64,000 nucleotides of DNA from Bin52 sp965243345 (GCA_965243345.1 CBDEUR010000003.1:1054001-1118000), one strand, 5' to 3'. Positions 55,127 through 63,905 are shown, counted from the first letter of the stretch. The notes: a model not told the origin generated them from the letters alone. Numbers and translations are program-made.

Positions 55127-55615
55127 ATGAACCGCATCCAATCCGCAGCATTCCGCTTTGGCAGCCCGGTCGCCATTGTCGGTTGTCTTGGTGTCCTGCT
55201 GTCGGCTGTAGCAGCGGTTCCGGCTTTTTCCATGTCGGGTTTTGTCGATGAGACCCGTCCCACGGTAAATTCGGTGTCGGTCCAGAATTGCAGAGCAAGG
55301 CAATTGAACGTTTCATATACTGTGAGCGGCGAAGATTCACGCATTACCGGAATGCGCAACGGGTACTGCCTGAAGCTGAAGGTCCTGGAAAAGACATACT
55401 ATAACTTCGAATATGGCTTCAGGACCCATACGCAAAGGGAAGAGTGTCTCAACACGGGGGCATACCCGGCGGTGGGCTCCGGATGGTTCGGCTGCGCCGA
55501 AGTCTGGGCGACTGTGAGGATCCGCTACAAGGGCTTAGACGGAGAGCTGTACTATTCCCCTTGGTCGAATGAGCAGTATGAGTCCTGTCTCCTGATGAAT
55601 ACGGATTTCTGTTGA
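55127..55615 (+). CDS. orphan secreted protein with six cysteines
   Basis: A 162-residue protein of no family I recognise. It has an N-terminal signal peptide (hydrophobic stretch about 13-33, cleavage near PAFS-MS). The mature part contains six cysteines, at 55, 81, 107, 123, 154 and 162, enough for three disulfides, and ends in Cys. Cys20 sits in IVGC, but the hydrophobic run continues past it, so a lipoprotein is less likely. Tyr- and Arg-rich segments follow. ATG at 55127 has a good ribosome-binding site (GTGGAGG). Codon use is AT-richer than in all its neighbours, indicating acquisition from elsewhere. Confidence 0.65.
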   Translation: MNRIQSAAFRFGSPVAIVGCLGVLLSAVAAVPAFSMSGFVDETRPTVNSVSVQNCRARQLNVSYTVSGEDSRITGMRNGYCLKLKVLEKTYYNFEYGFRTHTQREECLNTGAYPAVGSGWFGCAEVWATVRIRYKGLDGELYYSPWSNEQYESCLLMNTDFC

Positions 55616-55754
55616 CAAGGTCCGGACATGGTCGAGCAGCAGCACATATATTTGATTACCTGATAGTTCGTCGTCACAAATTGTCATTCATTCGGCCGAT
55701 TCGGCATTTCACAAGCGGTCCGCACGTCTCCGGATGCACGGCATGCCTCCGCAC

Positions 55755-55812
55755 GACCGTCAGCTGGCATGATGCCTGGCTGCGCGGTGGAAGGCAGAAG
55801 GAAGGTGAGTGA
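55755..55812 (+). pseudogene. alpha/beta hydrolase 3' tail (duplication unit 2)
   Basis: Encodes VSWHDAWLRGG and RQKEGE before the stop, matching VSWYDAWLRGG and SQEEGQ at the end of the intact hydrolase. Homology begins at GACCGTCAGCTGG near 55755. It shows where the island ends and that the hydrolase was once complete here. Confidence 0.8.
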
Positions 55813-56611
55813 TTGAAACCACGTCGGAACGGCCGCCGCTGAAGGTGTACTGGCAGCCGGGATGTTCCAGTTGCCTCAAGGTCAAGGAATTCCTGCTTGC
55901 CAACGGCCAGCAGTTCGAATCGGTCAACGTTCTTGCCGACGAGACCGGTTTCAAGGAGCTCGCCCGGCTCGGGCTGCGCCTGGTGCCCATCGTTGCCCGG
56001 GGTGACGACTGGGCAAACGGGGCTGTCTTCCGCGACGTCGCCCGGGTCGCGGGCTTCGATTACGGCGGCCACGAGATGTTGCCGCCCGCGGTCATGATGG
56101 AACGGCTGGACGGGATCCTGCGTGCCGTCTGTCGTCACGTTGCCCAGATCCCGGAAGCTGAACTCCGCACCATGCTGGCAGGGCGGCCACGCTCCTGGCG
56201 TCAGCTCGCCTACCACGTGATGAACATCCCCGAGGTGTTCCCTGACCGGGTCGAGCACGACGCGCCGTACACCTGCGACGCCCTGCTCGGCACCGTCCCG
56301 GACCACAGTGCCGGCCGTGACGATCTGGCCACGTACGGCGAGGGGGTGAGACAGCAACTGTGGCGTGGTGGAAGCGCGACGGTGTCGGCACCGACTTTTC
56401 CCGGCCCGGGCGCGTCTATTACGGTGACGTGGTCCTGCACGAGGTGCTGGAGCGGACCTGCTGGCATTCCGGGCAGCACGCGAGGCAACTGATGCTGGTC
56501 CTCGAGCCCCGGGGAATCGAACCGGATGGTCGGCTGACGGATGCCGACTTCGCCGGACTGCCGATGCCGGCCGAGGTCTGGGACAACGAGATGCGGCTCG
56601 GTGAGGCCTGA
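55809..56611 (+). pseudogene. glutaredoxin-DinB fusion, decayed second copy
   Basis: A close relative of 52446-53246. The ATG start became ATT, with only a GTG one codon upstream left. A single-base deletion (CTGTGGGCG in copy 1, CTGTGGCG here, near 56359) shifts the frame after residue 183, so the C-terminal HxxxH of the DinB domain is read in another frame (56360-56611). The glutaredoxin CxxC and the first DinB His survive. It may make only a truncated glutaredoxin-like product, if it is expressed at all. Confidence 0.82.
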
Positions 56612-56619
56612 GCGGAGGC

Positions 56620-57903
56620 TCACCGGGTACCGGGAGCCCTGGAGGGCCCGGAGCCGCCCCAGGCCCACAGGGCCAGCAGCGCAACAAACCCTTCGACGGA
56701 AATGATCGCGAGGGCGGCCGCGACGCCGAACTGCTCCGCCATCAGCCCGACGTTGAAGAATCCGATCGGCCCGGTGCCGATGCAAAGCGTCAGCATGCCC
56801 AGGACCCGGCTCCTGTATTCCGCCGGAGCTGCGAGGTAGGTGAGCGTGCCCTGCATCGCGGCAAAGCATGCACTGCCAACTCCGCTGACCGCCAGCGCGA
56901 GCGCGCAGGCAATGAAGGAGTGGTACGGCCCGCCGGCAACGAATGCGAGAAGCGAGAGATAGCCGATTGTACCCAGGTAGAGGATCACGCCGCCCACGTA
57001 GATCCGGAGGAACTGTCCTGGCCGGGCGTGAACCGCGATCACCAGGGCGCCGACGAACGCACCGAGCCCCTCCATGCTGGTGAGCAGTCCGATCAGAAGC
57101 GGCGAGAGCCCGAGTTCCTCTCGGCCGAGGATCGGGATCATGGAGGTGAACGGAAACCCCCAGATGTTGAAGATGATGGTAATGAGCAGGATCCGGCGCA
57201 GCCCGGCGTCGCCCAGCGCCAGCCGGACGCCGCCGGCAAGGTCGCGAAGGATGGACGGCATGGCCCCGATGCCCACGGTCCCGGGAATGTGCGCCAGCAG
57301 CACCAGCAGCAGGCAGAAGATGTAGATCGCGGAACTGAGCGTGAAGATCCCGCTCATGCCCAGGTACTGCAGGATGAACCCGCCGAGCAGGGGTCCGAGC
57401 ATCCGGGTCGCGTTGGACGTGGCGGAGTCGAGGCCCATTGCCGGTGAGACCAGTCCGGCCGAAAGGTCACCGAGTATCCGGCGGCGCAGGGGGATGTCGC
57501 TGGCCCAGAACAGGCCGCTCAGGAAGGAGGCGATCGCGATCATCGCGTAGGTGAGGACGCCGGCGTCGGCCAGCAGCATCATGACCACCTGCAGCGCGGT
57601 GATGAGTGTCATCGCAACCGAGAGCAGGGTCTTGCGGTTGAGGCTCTCGGAGATGACTCCGATCAGAGGCCCGCACAGGGTGAGCGGCAACATCCACAGC
57701 ACGGGAATGCTCGCGACCAGCAACGGCGAGCCGGTGATCTCCAGCGTATAGACCCCGAACGCGAGCAACTGGAACCAGCGCACCACCCCTGTCAGTCCGC
57801 CGATCAGCCAGACGAACAGGAAATTCCTGTTGCCGAGCAGACTGCGGACCGGTCGTGGCTCGTCGCGTTCGCCGACAGTGGGTGTAGTGTCGGCCGTCAC
57901 CAC
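56620..57903 (-). CDS. MFS exporter (enterobactin exporter-like group)
   Basis: A 427-residue MFS protein with about twelve helices. NRNFLFVWLIGGLTGVVRW, SESLNRKTLLSVAM and DSATSNATRMLGPLLGGFIL are typical of the EntS-like drug or siderophore exporter group. It converges on the glutaredoxin-DinB copy, 8 bp apart, as its 3' fragment does in unit 1, so the arrangement is ancestral. It diverges from the HlyD gene. Confidence 0.83.
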   Translation of the reverse strand: MVTADTTPTVGERDEPRPVRSLLGNRNFLFVWLIGGLTGVVRWFQLLAFGVYTLEITGSPLLVASIPVLWMLPLTLCGPLIGVISESLNRKTLLSVAMTLITALQVVMMLLADAGVLTYAMIAIASFLSGLFWASDIPLRRRILGDLSAGLVSPAMGLDSATSNATRMLGPLLGGFILQYLGMSGIFTLSSAIYIFCLLLVLLAHIPGTVGIGAMPSILRDLAGGVRLALGDAGLRRILLITIIFNIWGFPFTSMIPILGREELGLSPLLIGLLTSMEGLGAFVGALVIAVHARPGQFLRIYVGGVILYLGTIGYLSLLAFVAGGPYHSFIACALALAVSGVGSACFAAMQGTLTYLAAPAEYRSRVLGMLTLCIGTGPIGFFNVGLMAEQFGVAAALAIISVEGFVALLALWAWGGSGPSRAPGTR

Positions 57904-58073
57904 GCACGGTCCCGGGACGGTGTGGTCTGTTGAAGGCGGCCGGGGTTACTGGTAGCGTTTTCCGGCTGCGGGCTCCGCACTCCGGTCGCACGAGGGGTCG
58001 GCACTGCGGTCCCGGGCCCGGAACAGGTGCCGTGCCCGCTGTCGTCGTTCAGGTCCTGAAGGCGGGTGGGGCG

Positions 58074-59159
58074 GTGAAGCGCACTGTGAAGGCGGCCATT
58101 GTTGCGGGCCTTGTCGGTGGCGCGGTCTTTGCCGCCTGGGAAGTCGTGCACTGGCTTACCCACGTCTACGAGAGTGACGGACGGATACGCAGCGAACTCA
58201 CACGGATTTCCCCGGTGGTCAACGCGAAGATCGTTGATCTCCCGGTGTCGGAAGGAGGGCGGGTCGCGGCGGGTGACCTCCTGGTGCAGTTCGATGACAC
58301 CGGGATCCGGCTCGAACTCGAAGCCCTGCGAACGGAGCTCGCGCTGAAGGGGGCCGAACGTGACCGGCTGCTGGCGGAGCAGCGGGCCGCCGAGGCCGAG
58401 CTCGAATCGGGACTGGCAACCTCGCAACAGAAGATCAGGGCCATCGAGCAGGAATTCCGCTCCGTTGGTGAACGGCTGGAACTGTCCGAGGCCAACCTGG
58501 CCCGTATGACCTACCTGCTGGAACGCGACCTGGTGTCCGAGGACAGGTTCAGCCAGGAAAAGGACCGGGTGCTGACGTTGCGTGGTGAGGCCGATGTCGT
58601 CGAGGCCAGGGTCGCGGTTGCCCGCCAGGAGTTCCGCGAGATCCAGGCGACCCGGGCCCGGATCGACGTGATCGTCGAGATGATCAGGGTGGCGGGCCTG
58701 GAGGAAGAGCGGATCCGCGACCGGATCAGGGCTGCCGGGGCCGAACGCGACGATCGCAGGATCCTCGCCCCGATCTCGGGCGTCATCAGCCGCATCTACC
58801 ACCACGTCGGCGAGTACGTCGAGGACGGCACGACAATCATGATGCTGCACGATCCGGAACGGTTCTGGATCGAGGCGCATGTCGCCGAGACGAGGCTTCG
58901 GCATGTCGAGGTCGGCCAGCCGGTGGAGATCAGCCTCGAAGCCTATCCCTTTCAAACCTTCCACGGAATGGTAAGGGGTATCGGCACCGTGACCGCGACG
59001 GAGATGAAGGTCGAGATACCGTCGAACGGCAGGGGGTTCGGCTCGGACCTCGCAAGAATCCCGGTCAGCATCTCGATCGATGATCCGCCGCCCAACCTGG
59101 CTCCCGGCATGCGGGCCCGCGTCAACATCGTCATCCGCACCCTGTTTCCGGACCGGTAG
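58074..59159 (+). CDS. HlyD-family membrane fusion protein
   Basis: A 361-residue periplasmic adaptor with one N-terminal anchor (about residues 7-24). A biotinyl-lipoyl half (VNAKIVDLPVSEGGRVAAGD) is followed by a long coiled-coil hairpin (about 85-210) rich in Glu and Arg, then the second lipoyl half (RRILAPISGVISRIYHHVGE) and a beta-barrel region. It links an inner-membrane transporter to the outer membrane. GTG at 58074 is chosen because upstream frames are unlike the family. The divergent MFS gene 170 bp away is a possible partner, though EmrA-EmrB pairs are normally codirectional. Confidence 0.85.
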   Translation: MKRTVKAAIVAGLVGGAVFAAWEVVHWLTHVYESDGRIRSELTRISPVVNAKIVDLPVSEGGRVAAGDLLVQFDDTGIRLELEALRTELALKGAERDRLLAEQRAAEAELESGLATSQQKIRAIEQEFRSVGERLELSEANLARMTYLLERDLVSEDRFSQEKDRVLTLRGEADVVEARVAVARQEFREIQATRARIDVIVEMIRVAGLEEERIRDRIRAAGAERDDRRILAPISGVISRIYHHVGEYVEDGTTIMMLHDPERFWIEAHVAETRLRHVEVGQPVEISLEAYPFQTFHGMVRGIGTVTATEMKVEIPSNGRGFGSDLARIPVSISIDDPPPNLAPGMRARVNIVIRTLFPDR

Positions 59160-59174
59160 CGCCTGGCATCCGGT

Positions 59175-60101
59175 TCAGTCGTTCCAGATGCGGGCGGAGT
59201 GCCTGTTCGCGGCCGTGATGCGGGCGACGACGCTGTGGTCCCTGCCGCCGTATACGGCTTCGCGCAACCAGTCCTGTTCCGCTTCGACCTCACCCGTGAC
59301 CGTCCACCAGCTGCCACCGCCAGGCTCGGTTCGCGGTCTCCAGCGATACCCGCGCTCGCGCAGGCGGGTGTTGGCCTCGTGTGGCGCATCGACGGCCCGG
59401 ACCAGCCAGTCGGTCCTGAGTGCCGATTCGCGCACCGCCGCGAGGACCTGGCGCTGGTCCGGGAGGGTACGGGTCAGCAGGGCGAGCGTGGCCCGGGCGT
59501 CTTCCATCGCGTCGTGGCTGTCAAAGAAGAATCCGTACCGCGTCGCGAGTGCCGAAAGGGACGCCGAGCCGGCTCCGTATCCGGCCCAGTTCACGCCGCG
59601 CACCGAACATCCCCAGTTGCAGCGTGCGAAGATCGGCCAGTGTTTCTCGACCAGCGGCCGGTCGAAGTCGGCGTTGTGGGCCACGACGAGACGTGCCGCC
59701 TCGGCAAGCTCCCGGACCCTCCCGTCATCGACGGTCTGGCCGCGCAGTGCGTCTGCCCCGATTCCGTGGATCGCAAAGGCCGCGGGGCTCACCGGGACCG
59801 TTGGCTCGCGCAACCCGACATAGGCCTCGTCAAGGCCGATGCTGAGAACCTGGCCGCTGTCCCGATCGTATCGGAACGGAATGAGCGCGAGCTGGATGAC
59901 CTCGTCGCGCTGCTGTTGCAACCCGGTTGTCTCGGTATCCACTACCAGGCCCTCGACAACGGTTGCTCCGGGGGAAGGATCGGCCAGCGTTGCCGGCAGG
60001 CACAGGCGCCGGAGCAGCCGCCAGGTCGAGCGATGTTCATGCGCCGACGGCGCAACGATGTCGGACTCCCGGACCTCGAAGATGTCCTCGCGTTCGACCA
60101 T
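59175..60101 (-). CDS. DEDDh 3'-5' exonuclease (DnaQ-like)
   Basis: A 308-residue exonuclease with DnaQ motifs: ExoI DTETTG (Asp55, Glu57), ExoII HNADFD (142-147) and ExoIII HDAMED (His196, Asp201). The C-terminal 80 or so residues are extra to the exonuclease and of unknown role. It degrades DNA or RNA from the 3' end. ATG at 60101 has GGAGAG upstream and is preferred to 60137. It converges with the HlyD gene. Confidence 0.87.
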   Translation of the reverse strand: MVEREDIFEVRESDIVAPSAHEHRSTWRLLRRLCLPATLADPSPGATVVEGLVVDTETTGLQQQRDEVIQLALIPFRYDRDSGQVLSIGLDEAYVGLREPTVPVSPAAFAIHGIGADALRGQTVDDGRVRELAEAARLVVAHNADFDRPLVEKHWPIFARCNWGCSVRGVNWAGYGAGSASLSALATRYGFFFDSHDAMEDARATLALLTRTLPDQRQVLAAVRESALRTDWLVRAVDAPHEANTRLRERGYRWRPRTEPGGGSWWTVTGEVEAEQDWLREAVYGGRDHSVVARITAANRHSARIWND

Positions 60102-60284
60102 GATTCTCTCCGTCGGAGCCTGTCTGGTGCCTGTCAAGGACGCATGTTACGGTTTCGGGGAACAGGTTGGCACCGGAACTGCGAGTATAACGCACTGGAT
60201 CCCGGCAGGCGTTGACAGGCCATGCAACTCCCGGCGAGCGGCGAGTGACGGGTATTGCGCGTTCCGCGGGTGAATGGAGCAGAA

Positions 60285-61607
60285 GTGTCGAATTCTCTCG
60301 ACCAGGCCGCGCGCCCCGGAGTGGCGGGTGTTGCACGGGACCTGGCGTTGCGCGTGACGACATCGGTCGAGTGTGTCGAGGCCTGTCTTGCCCGGATCTC
60401 GGAGAGCGACGCTGACCTGAACACACTGGTCTACCTGGATGCGCCGGCTGCACTCGAGGAAGCCGGGCGCAGTGATGAGCGCCGCGGCAGCAGTACCCCG
60501 CTGTCGCCGCTTGACGGTGTGCCGGTCGTCATCAAGGACAACATCGATATCGCAGGACAGCCGACAACCAATGGCCTTGCCGTCAGCCGGGTGGCGCGAC
60601 GCGACGCCGGCGTGATTGCGGCGCTGCGTGATCGGGGCCTGGTGCCGCTTGGCAAGGCCAACATGCACGAAGGGGCGCTCGGCGCGACCACCGACAATCC
60701 GCATCATGGCCGCACTGCCAATCCGGCCGCTCCCGGCTGCACCCCCGGGGGCAGCAGCGGCGGGTCGGCGGCTGCGGTCGCGGCCGGACTGGTGCCCGGC
60801 GCTCTCGGGACCGATACCATGGGGTCGGTCAGGGTGCCGGCTGCGTATTGCGGTGTCGTCGGCTTCAAGCCATCGCGCGGGTTCTGGCCGACAGACGGGG
60901 TTTCTGTGCTCTCCACGTCCCTCGACACCGTGGGCCCGCTGGCGTGGACGGTCGAGGATACCCGCCTGCTGGCCGGCCTGCCGAAGCCACAGACAGTCGT
61001 TCGCGACCTGGGCCTGGTGACGATCGAGAATTTCGAGAGCACCAGCCTTCACCCCACCTCGGCCGCGGTCTGGAAGGAGGTGCTGGGCGCGCTGGCGGGC
61101 AACGGCGTGGGGGTCAGGCGCGTCCTGCTTGCCGATTATGACCCGGCCGTGGCGCGTCGGGCGGGACTACTGGTCTCGGAGGTCGAGGCGGCCCACGCCC
61201 ACAGCGCGATGCTGCGAGGACAGCCGGACGCGTTTTCCCCGACCTTCCGGGCCATGCTGCACTATGGCGCCGCCACATTGGCACCGCGATATCTCGAGGC
61301 GATGGACCACGTACGCCGCATCGGGGAGACGATGTCCCGGGTGATGAAGACCACGGACGCGATCATTTCCCTGACCACGCCGCAACCGCCATTCGACTTC
61401 GACGACGAGGTCCCGGTTTCGCAGGCCGACTTCACCGCGCCTGCCAACTTTGCCGGCTGCCCGTCGATCTCGGTCCCGATCCCGCGCGCCGCGGGGGACC
61501 TGCCCGTCGGACTGCAGTTGATGGCTTCGGCAGGCGACGACGTGCGGCTGCACGCGATAGCCGCCTGGATCGAGACCCTGCTGCACCGCGAATTCGGGAG
61601 TTCGTGA
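60285..61607 (+). CDS. amidase (amidase signature family)
   Basis: A 440-residue amidase signature enzyme with Lys84 (VIKDN), Ser157 (GGSSGGSAAA) and nucleophile Ser181 (GTDTMGSVR) in place. It hydrolyses an unknown amide. The start is GTG at 60285 with GGAG 8 bp upstream; a TTG at 60255 is less likely. It shares the base A with the next gene (TGATG), so it is coupled to an alpha/beta hydrolase that lacks the usual nucleophile. It differs from the amidase at 35103. Confidence 0.87.
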   Translation: MSNSLDQAARPGVAGVARDLALRVTTSVECVEACLARISESDADLNTLVYLDAPAALEEAGRSDERRGSSTPLSPLDGVPVVIKDNIDIAGQPTTNGLAVSRVARRDAGVIAALRDRGLVPLGKANMHEGALGATTDNPHHGRTANPAAPGCTPGGSSGGSAAAVAAGLVPGALGTDTMGSVRVPAAYCGVVGFKPSRGFWPTDGVSVLSTSLDTVGPLAWTVEDTRLLAGLPKPQTVVRDLGLVTIENFESTSLHPTSAAVWKEVLGALAGNGVGVRRVLLADYDPAVARRAGLLVSEVEAAHAHSAMLRGQPDAFSPTFRAMLHYGAATLAPRYLEAMDHVRRIGETMSRVMKTTDAIISLTTPQPPFDFDDEVPVSQADFTAPANFAGCPSISVPIPRAAGDLPVGLQLMASAGDDVRLHAIAAWIETLLHREFGSS

Positions 61608-62410
61608 TGCCGGTACTGACCATCAACGGACACGAGATGCACTACGAGGTCCACGGAACCGGGGAGGCGGTGTTCTGTTCGGGCGGCTGGGGCACCTACT
61701 GCCACGGCAACACCGGTCATCTTCCCGAAGGGCTGGTTGACCGGTACCGGGTCGTTGTCTTCGACCACCGGGGCATCGGGCAGTCGGATGACGATCCGGC
61801 CATCGCCTCAACCACCGCGCTGCACGCGCGTGACGTCATCGAACTGGCCCGCCGCCTGGGCATCGAGCGGGCGCATTTCGTCGGCATCATCGGCATCGGT
61901 GCCTGCATCTTCCAGGAAGTGGCGCTCCAGGCGCCCGCCCTGGTGCGCAGCCTGGTCAACACCGGGTGCTGGGCCCGGCCCGATACCCGGTTCCGGGACC
62001 AGTTGACCCTGTGGCTCGACGTGCACCGGCACATGGGGTTCGACGTGTTTCAGCGCATGGTGGTGATGGAAGGGTTCGATGCCGGGTTCTACGCCCGCTA
62101 CCGGGACCGGCTGCTGGGACCGGGAGGCGCGTGGTCCGATCTCGCCGGCCGGATCGAGACCCACGAAAGGCTGACCGAGGCGGGCCTGTCGCATGACACG
62201 CTCGATCGCCTCGGCGCGATCACGGCGCCGGCGCTGGTCATGCACAACGGCCGCGATGCCATCACCCCGCCGCGTCTGACACTCCCGGTGCAGGAGCACC
62301 TACCCGCGGCGCGAGGGCACTGGCTCCCGGAAGCCGCGCACGTTGCCACCGGCCGCGACGAGCGCCGGTCGTTCTGCAGCGCCCTGCTCGACTTCCTTGC
62401 AAACCACTGA
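61607..62410 (+). CDS. alpha/beta hydrolase fold protein lacking the usual nucleophile
   Basis: A 267-residue alpha/beta hydrolase fold protein. The strand-turn-helix where Ser should sit reads FVGIIGIGAC (about 85-94) in place of the family GHSMGG, so the nucleophile position appears to be Ile. The acid MHNGRDAITPP and a His in EAAHVATG are present. It starts as TGATG with the amidase. It could be a pseudo-enzyme, a cofactor-free oxygenase or lyase relative, or a partner of the amidase. Confidence 0.75.
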   Translation: MPVLTINGHEMHYEVHGTGEAVFCSGGWGTYCHGNTGHLPEGLVDRYRVVVFDHRGIGQSDDDPAIASTTALHARDVIELARRLGIERAHFVGIIGIGACIFQEVALQAPALVRSLVNTGCWARPDTRFRDQLTLWLDVHRHMGFDVFQRMVVMEGFDAGFYARYRDRLLGPGGAWSDLAGRIETHERLTEAGLSHDTLDRLGAITAPALVMHNGRDAITPPRLTLPVQEHLPAARGHWLPEAAHVATGRDERRSFCSALLDFLANH

Positions 62411-62429
62411 ACAGCGCTGCGGCGGGTCC

Positions 62430-63160
62430 GTCTGTAACTCCTCGTCCGGAGCGTTCGGTCCGGGCCTTGACCATCCGCTGGAAGGCGACTGGCGGTACCT
62501 CTGGCTGGATATCACCTGCATGAAGGTGCGCGAGGCCGGACTCCCCGGTCGCGGTGGCCGACAATGACCAGGGCCGTCGCGAGGTGCTCGGCATGACGAT
62601 CGGCCCATCGGAGGAGAAGACCTTCCGGACCGGGTTCGGGCTTCGCTGAACCGCCGCGACCTGCGCGGTGTCCAAGGTGTGATCTCCGACGACCACAAGG
62701 GGTTCAGGGCGGCCGCAGCCCGCATCCCCGGCACCACCTCGCGGCGCTGTCGCGTTGCACTACGTGCGCACCCTCCTCGCCCATGTCGACACGCAGGGCT
62801 GCCGCCTTCATCGCCACCGCCTTTGCCCACGAGGATGCGAGCAGTGCTCCCTTGCGGTGGCGCCAGATCGCCGACCAGCTCGGGGCCAAGGCGCCAGGGC
62901 TCGCAGTCTTCATGGACGGGAGCGAGCACGATGTTCCGGCCGTATGGCCTTCCCGGGCGCGCACCGGCCCGAGCGGCACTCGACAAACCCGCTCGAACGC
63001 CTCCATGGCGAAATCAGGCGACGGACCAGGTTTGCCGGCATGGTCCCCAACCAGGAGACCATTACGCGGCCGATCGGCGCCATCCTTCTCGAGCATAACG
63101 ACGAGTCAGCTGTTCAGAGTACCAGGTACATGACACTGGAACCGATCGCTTCCGTACGGG
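62430..63160 (+). pseudogene. IS256-family transposase remnant
   Basis: Spread over several frames are blocks of an IS256 mutator-type transposase: HPLEGDWRYLWLDITCMKV, then GRREVLGMTIGPSEEKTF, GVISDDHKGFRAAA, AAFIATAFAHEDASS, HSTNPLERLHGEIRRRTRF, and AILLEHNDESAVQSTRYMTL. It covers about the C-terminal two thirds; the N-terminus is gone. Multiple frameshifts make it inactive. It begins about 20 bp after the hydrolase stop. Confidence 0.85.
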
Positions 63161-63320
63161 TACCGCGGGGTGACCGGTTCAGAAAGTGTGCAGTGGCCCG
63201 CGCACGTCTCTCGGTACTTCCTTTACGAGCACCTGTCGTTCGAAACCAGGTCCCGTTCTTCCTGTCTTTCTTTTTTTCGACAATACAGGCCAAGAATGCG
63301 AATTGACCTTGAAATGAAAC

Positions 63321-63598
63321 TCACGAAAACAAAGCTGGTATGACTGCCTCCGGTTTGCGCTGAATCACGTGCAGGAGAACCCTTGCCGAACCGCTGACCC
63401 GGCGGGTGCCCTGCTCCCGTTTGCGGTAACCGGACAGGCTCATGCCCGTCACGGGCGCCATCTGCGATTGAGTCAGATTCGCGAGCTCGCGGACCTCTCT
63501 CGGGGTCAGGGGCGCAAGAACGACGGCGCGGCCTTCATCCTGGGCACTGGCCAGTGCTCGTTGAGTGACTGGACCAGATCTTCTCCGGTTTTGCACAT
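63321..63598 (-). pseudogene. HTH antitoxin, frameshifted
   Basis: The C-terminal part reads LAPLTPREVRELANLTQSQ, then MAPVTGMSLSGYRKREQGTR and RVSGSARVLLHVIQRKPEAV. This is an XRE-type antitoxin HTH as in HigA/NadS-like proteins. The N-terminus MCKTGEDLVQSLNE starts at 63598 but is in another frame; one missing G after AACGAG, near 63555, restores the join to ALASAQDEGRA. A ribosome-binding site (GAAAGAAGAAG) precedes the ATG. No partner toxin was found. It is a pseudogene or a sequencing error. Confidence 0.7.
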
Positions 63599-63905
63599 GA
63601 CTTCTTCTTTCGGGTTGCCCTGGTCGCCGTGACAATCCCCGCCGCCGCCCGCCGTTCCGCCGGGTTGAGGTCCGCTCCGGCGGAGTTCGCACAGGCGGGA
63701 AGCGCATGGCTTGTCATGGTGTCCTTCCGAAGGATTTAACAATCCTTGGACCGCCATGTATGCCCCGGCACAACGCTGCAAGCCGCGGTTTTCGGATGCT
63801 GCCGGTACCCGGGATCCCGTCACCTGCCAACGGACTTGCGTTCGGACAGAGTCACATTGATCGTGGCGTGGGCCTTTCGCCGCAGGTCGTTGGCGATCAG
63901 GTGCG
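63599..63905. other. intergenic region near the right edge, hairpin only
   Basis: About 300 bp. A 7-bp perfect hairpin AAGGATT-taac-AATCCTT lies at 63730-63747. A 60-codon frame (63717-63535, minus) has a good ribosome-binding site but overlaps the antitoxin remnant and resembles no protein I know. A RelE or BrnT toxin was looked for and not seen. Confidence 0.4.

Larger units (their letters stand above)
53816..55754. mobile_element. AT-richer island that replaced the middle of the second hydrolase copy
   Basis: About 1.94 kb with visibly lower GC and different codon use than both sides. It contains an IS66 transposase remnant (54412-54612) and one good gene (55127-55615). The stretches 53816-54411 and 54613-55126 hold no defensible gene; short frames lack ribosome-binding sites. 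I see no terminal inverted repeats or target-site duplication at the edges, and the hydrolase lost about 220 bp at the site, so this is a replacement rather than a clean transposition. Confidence 0.6.
53432..56799 (+). repeat. tandem duplication, unit 2 (interrupted by an island)
   Basis: The right repeat. In order: hydrolase internal fragment, 1.94-kb island, hydrolase 3' tail, decayed glutaredoxin-DinB gene, and the 3' part of the full MFS gene. Without the island and with the missing hydrolase piece restored, it would equal unit 1. Confidence 0.8.

Noticed and set aside
54774..55340. 188-residue minus-strand frame in the island
   Set aside because: Overlaps the well-supported secreted protein gene, has no ribosome-binding site or family resemblance.
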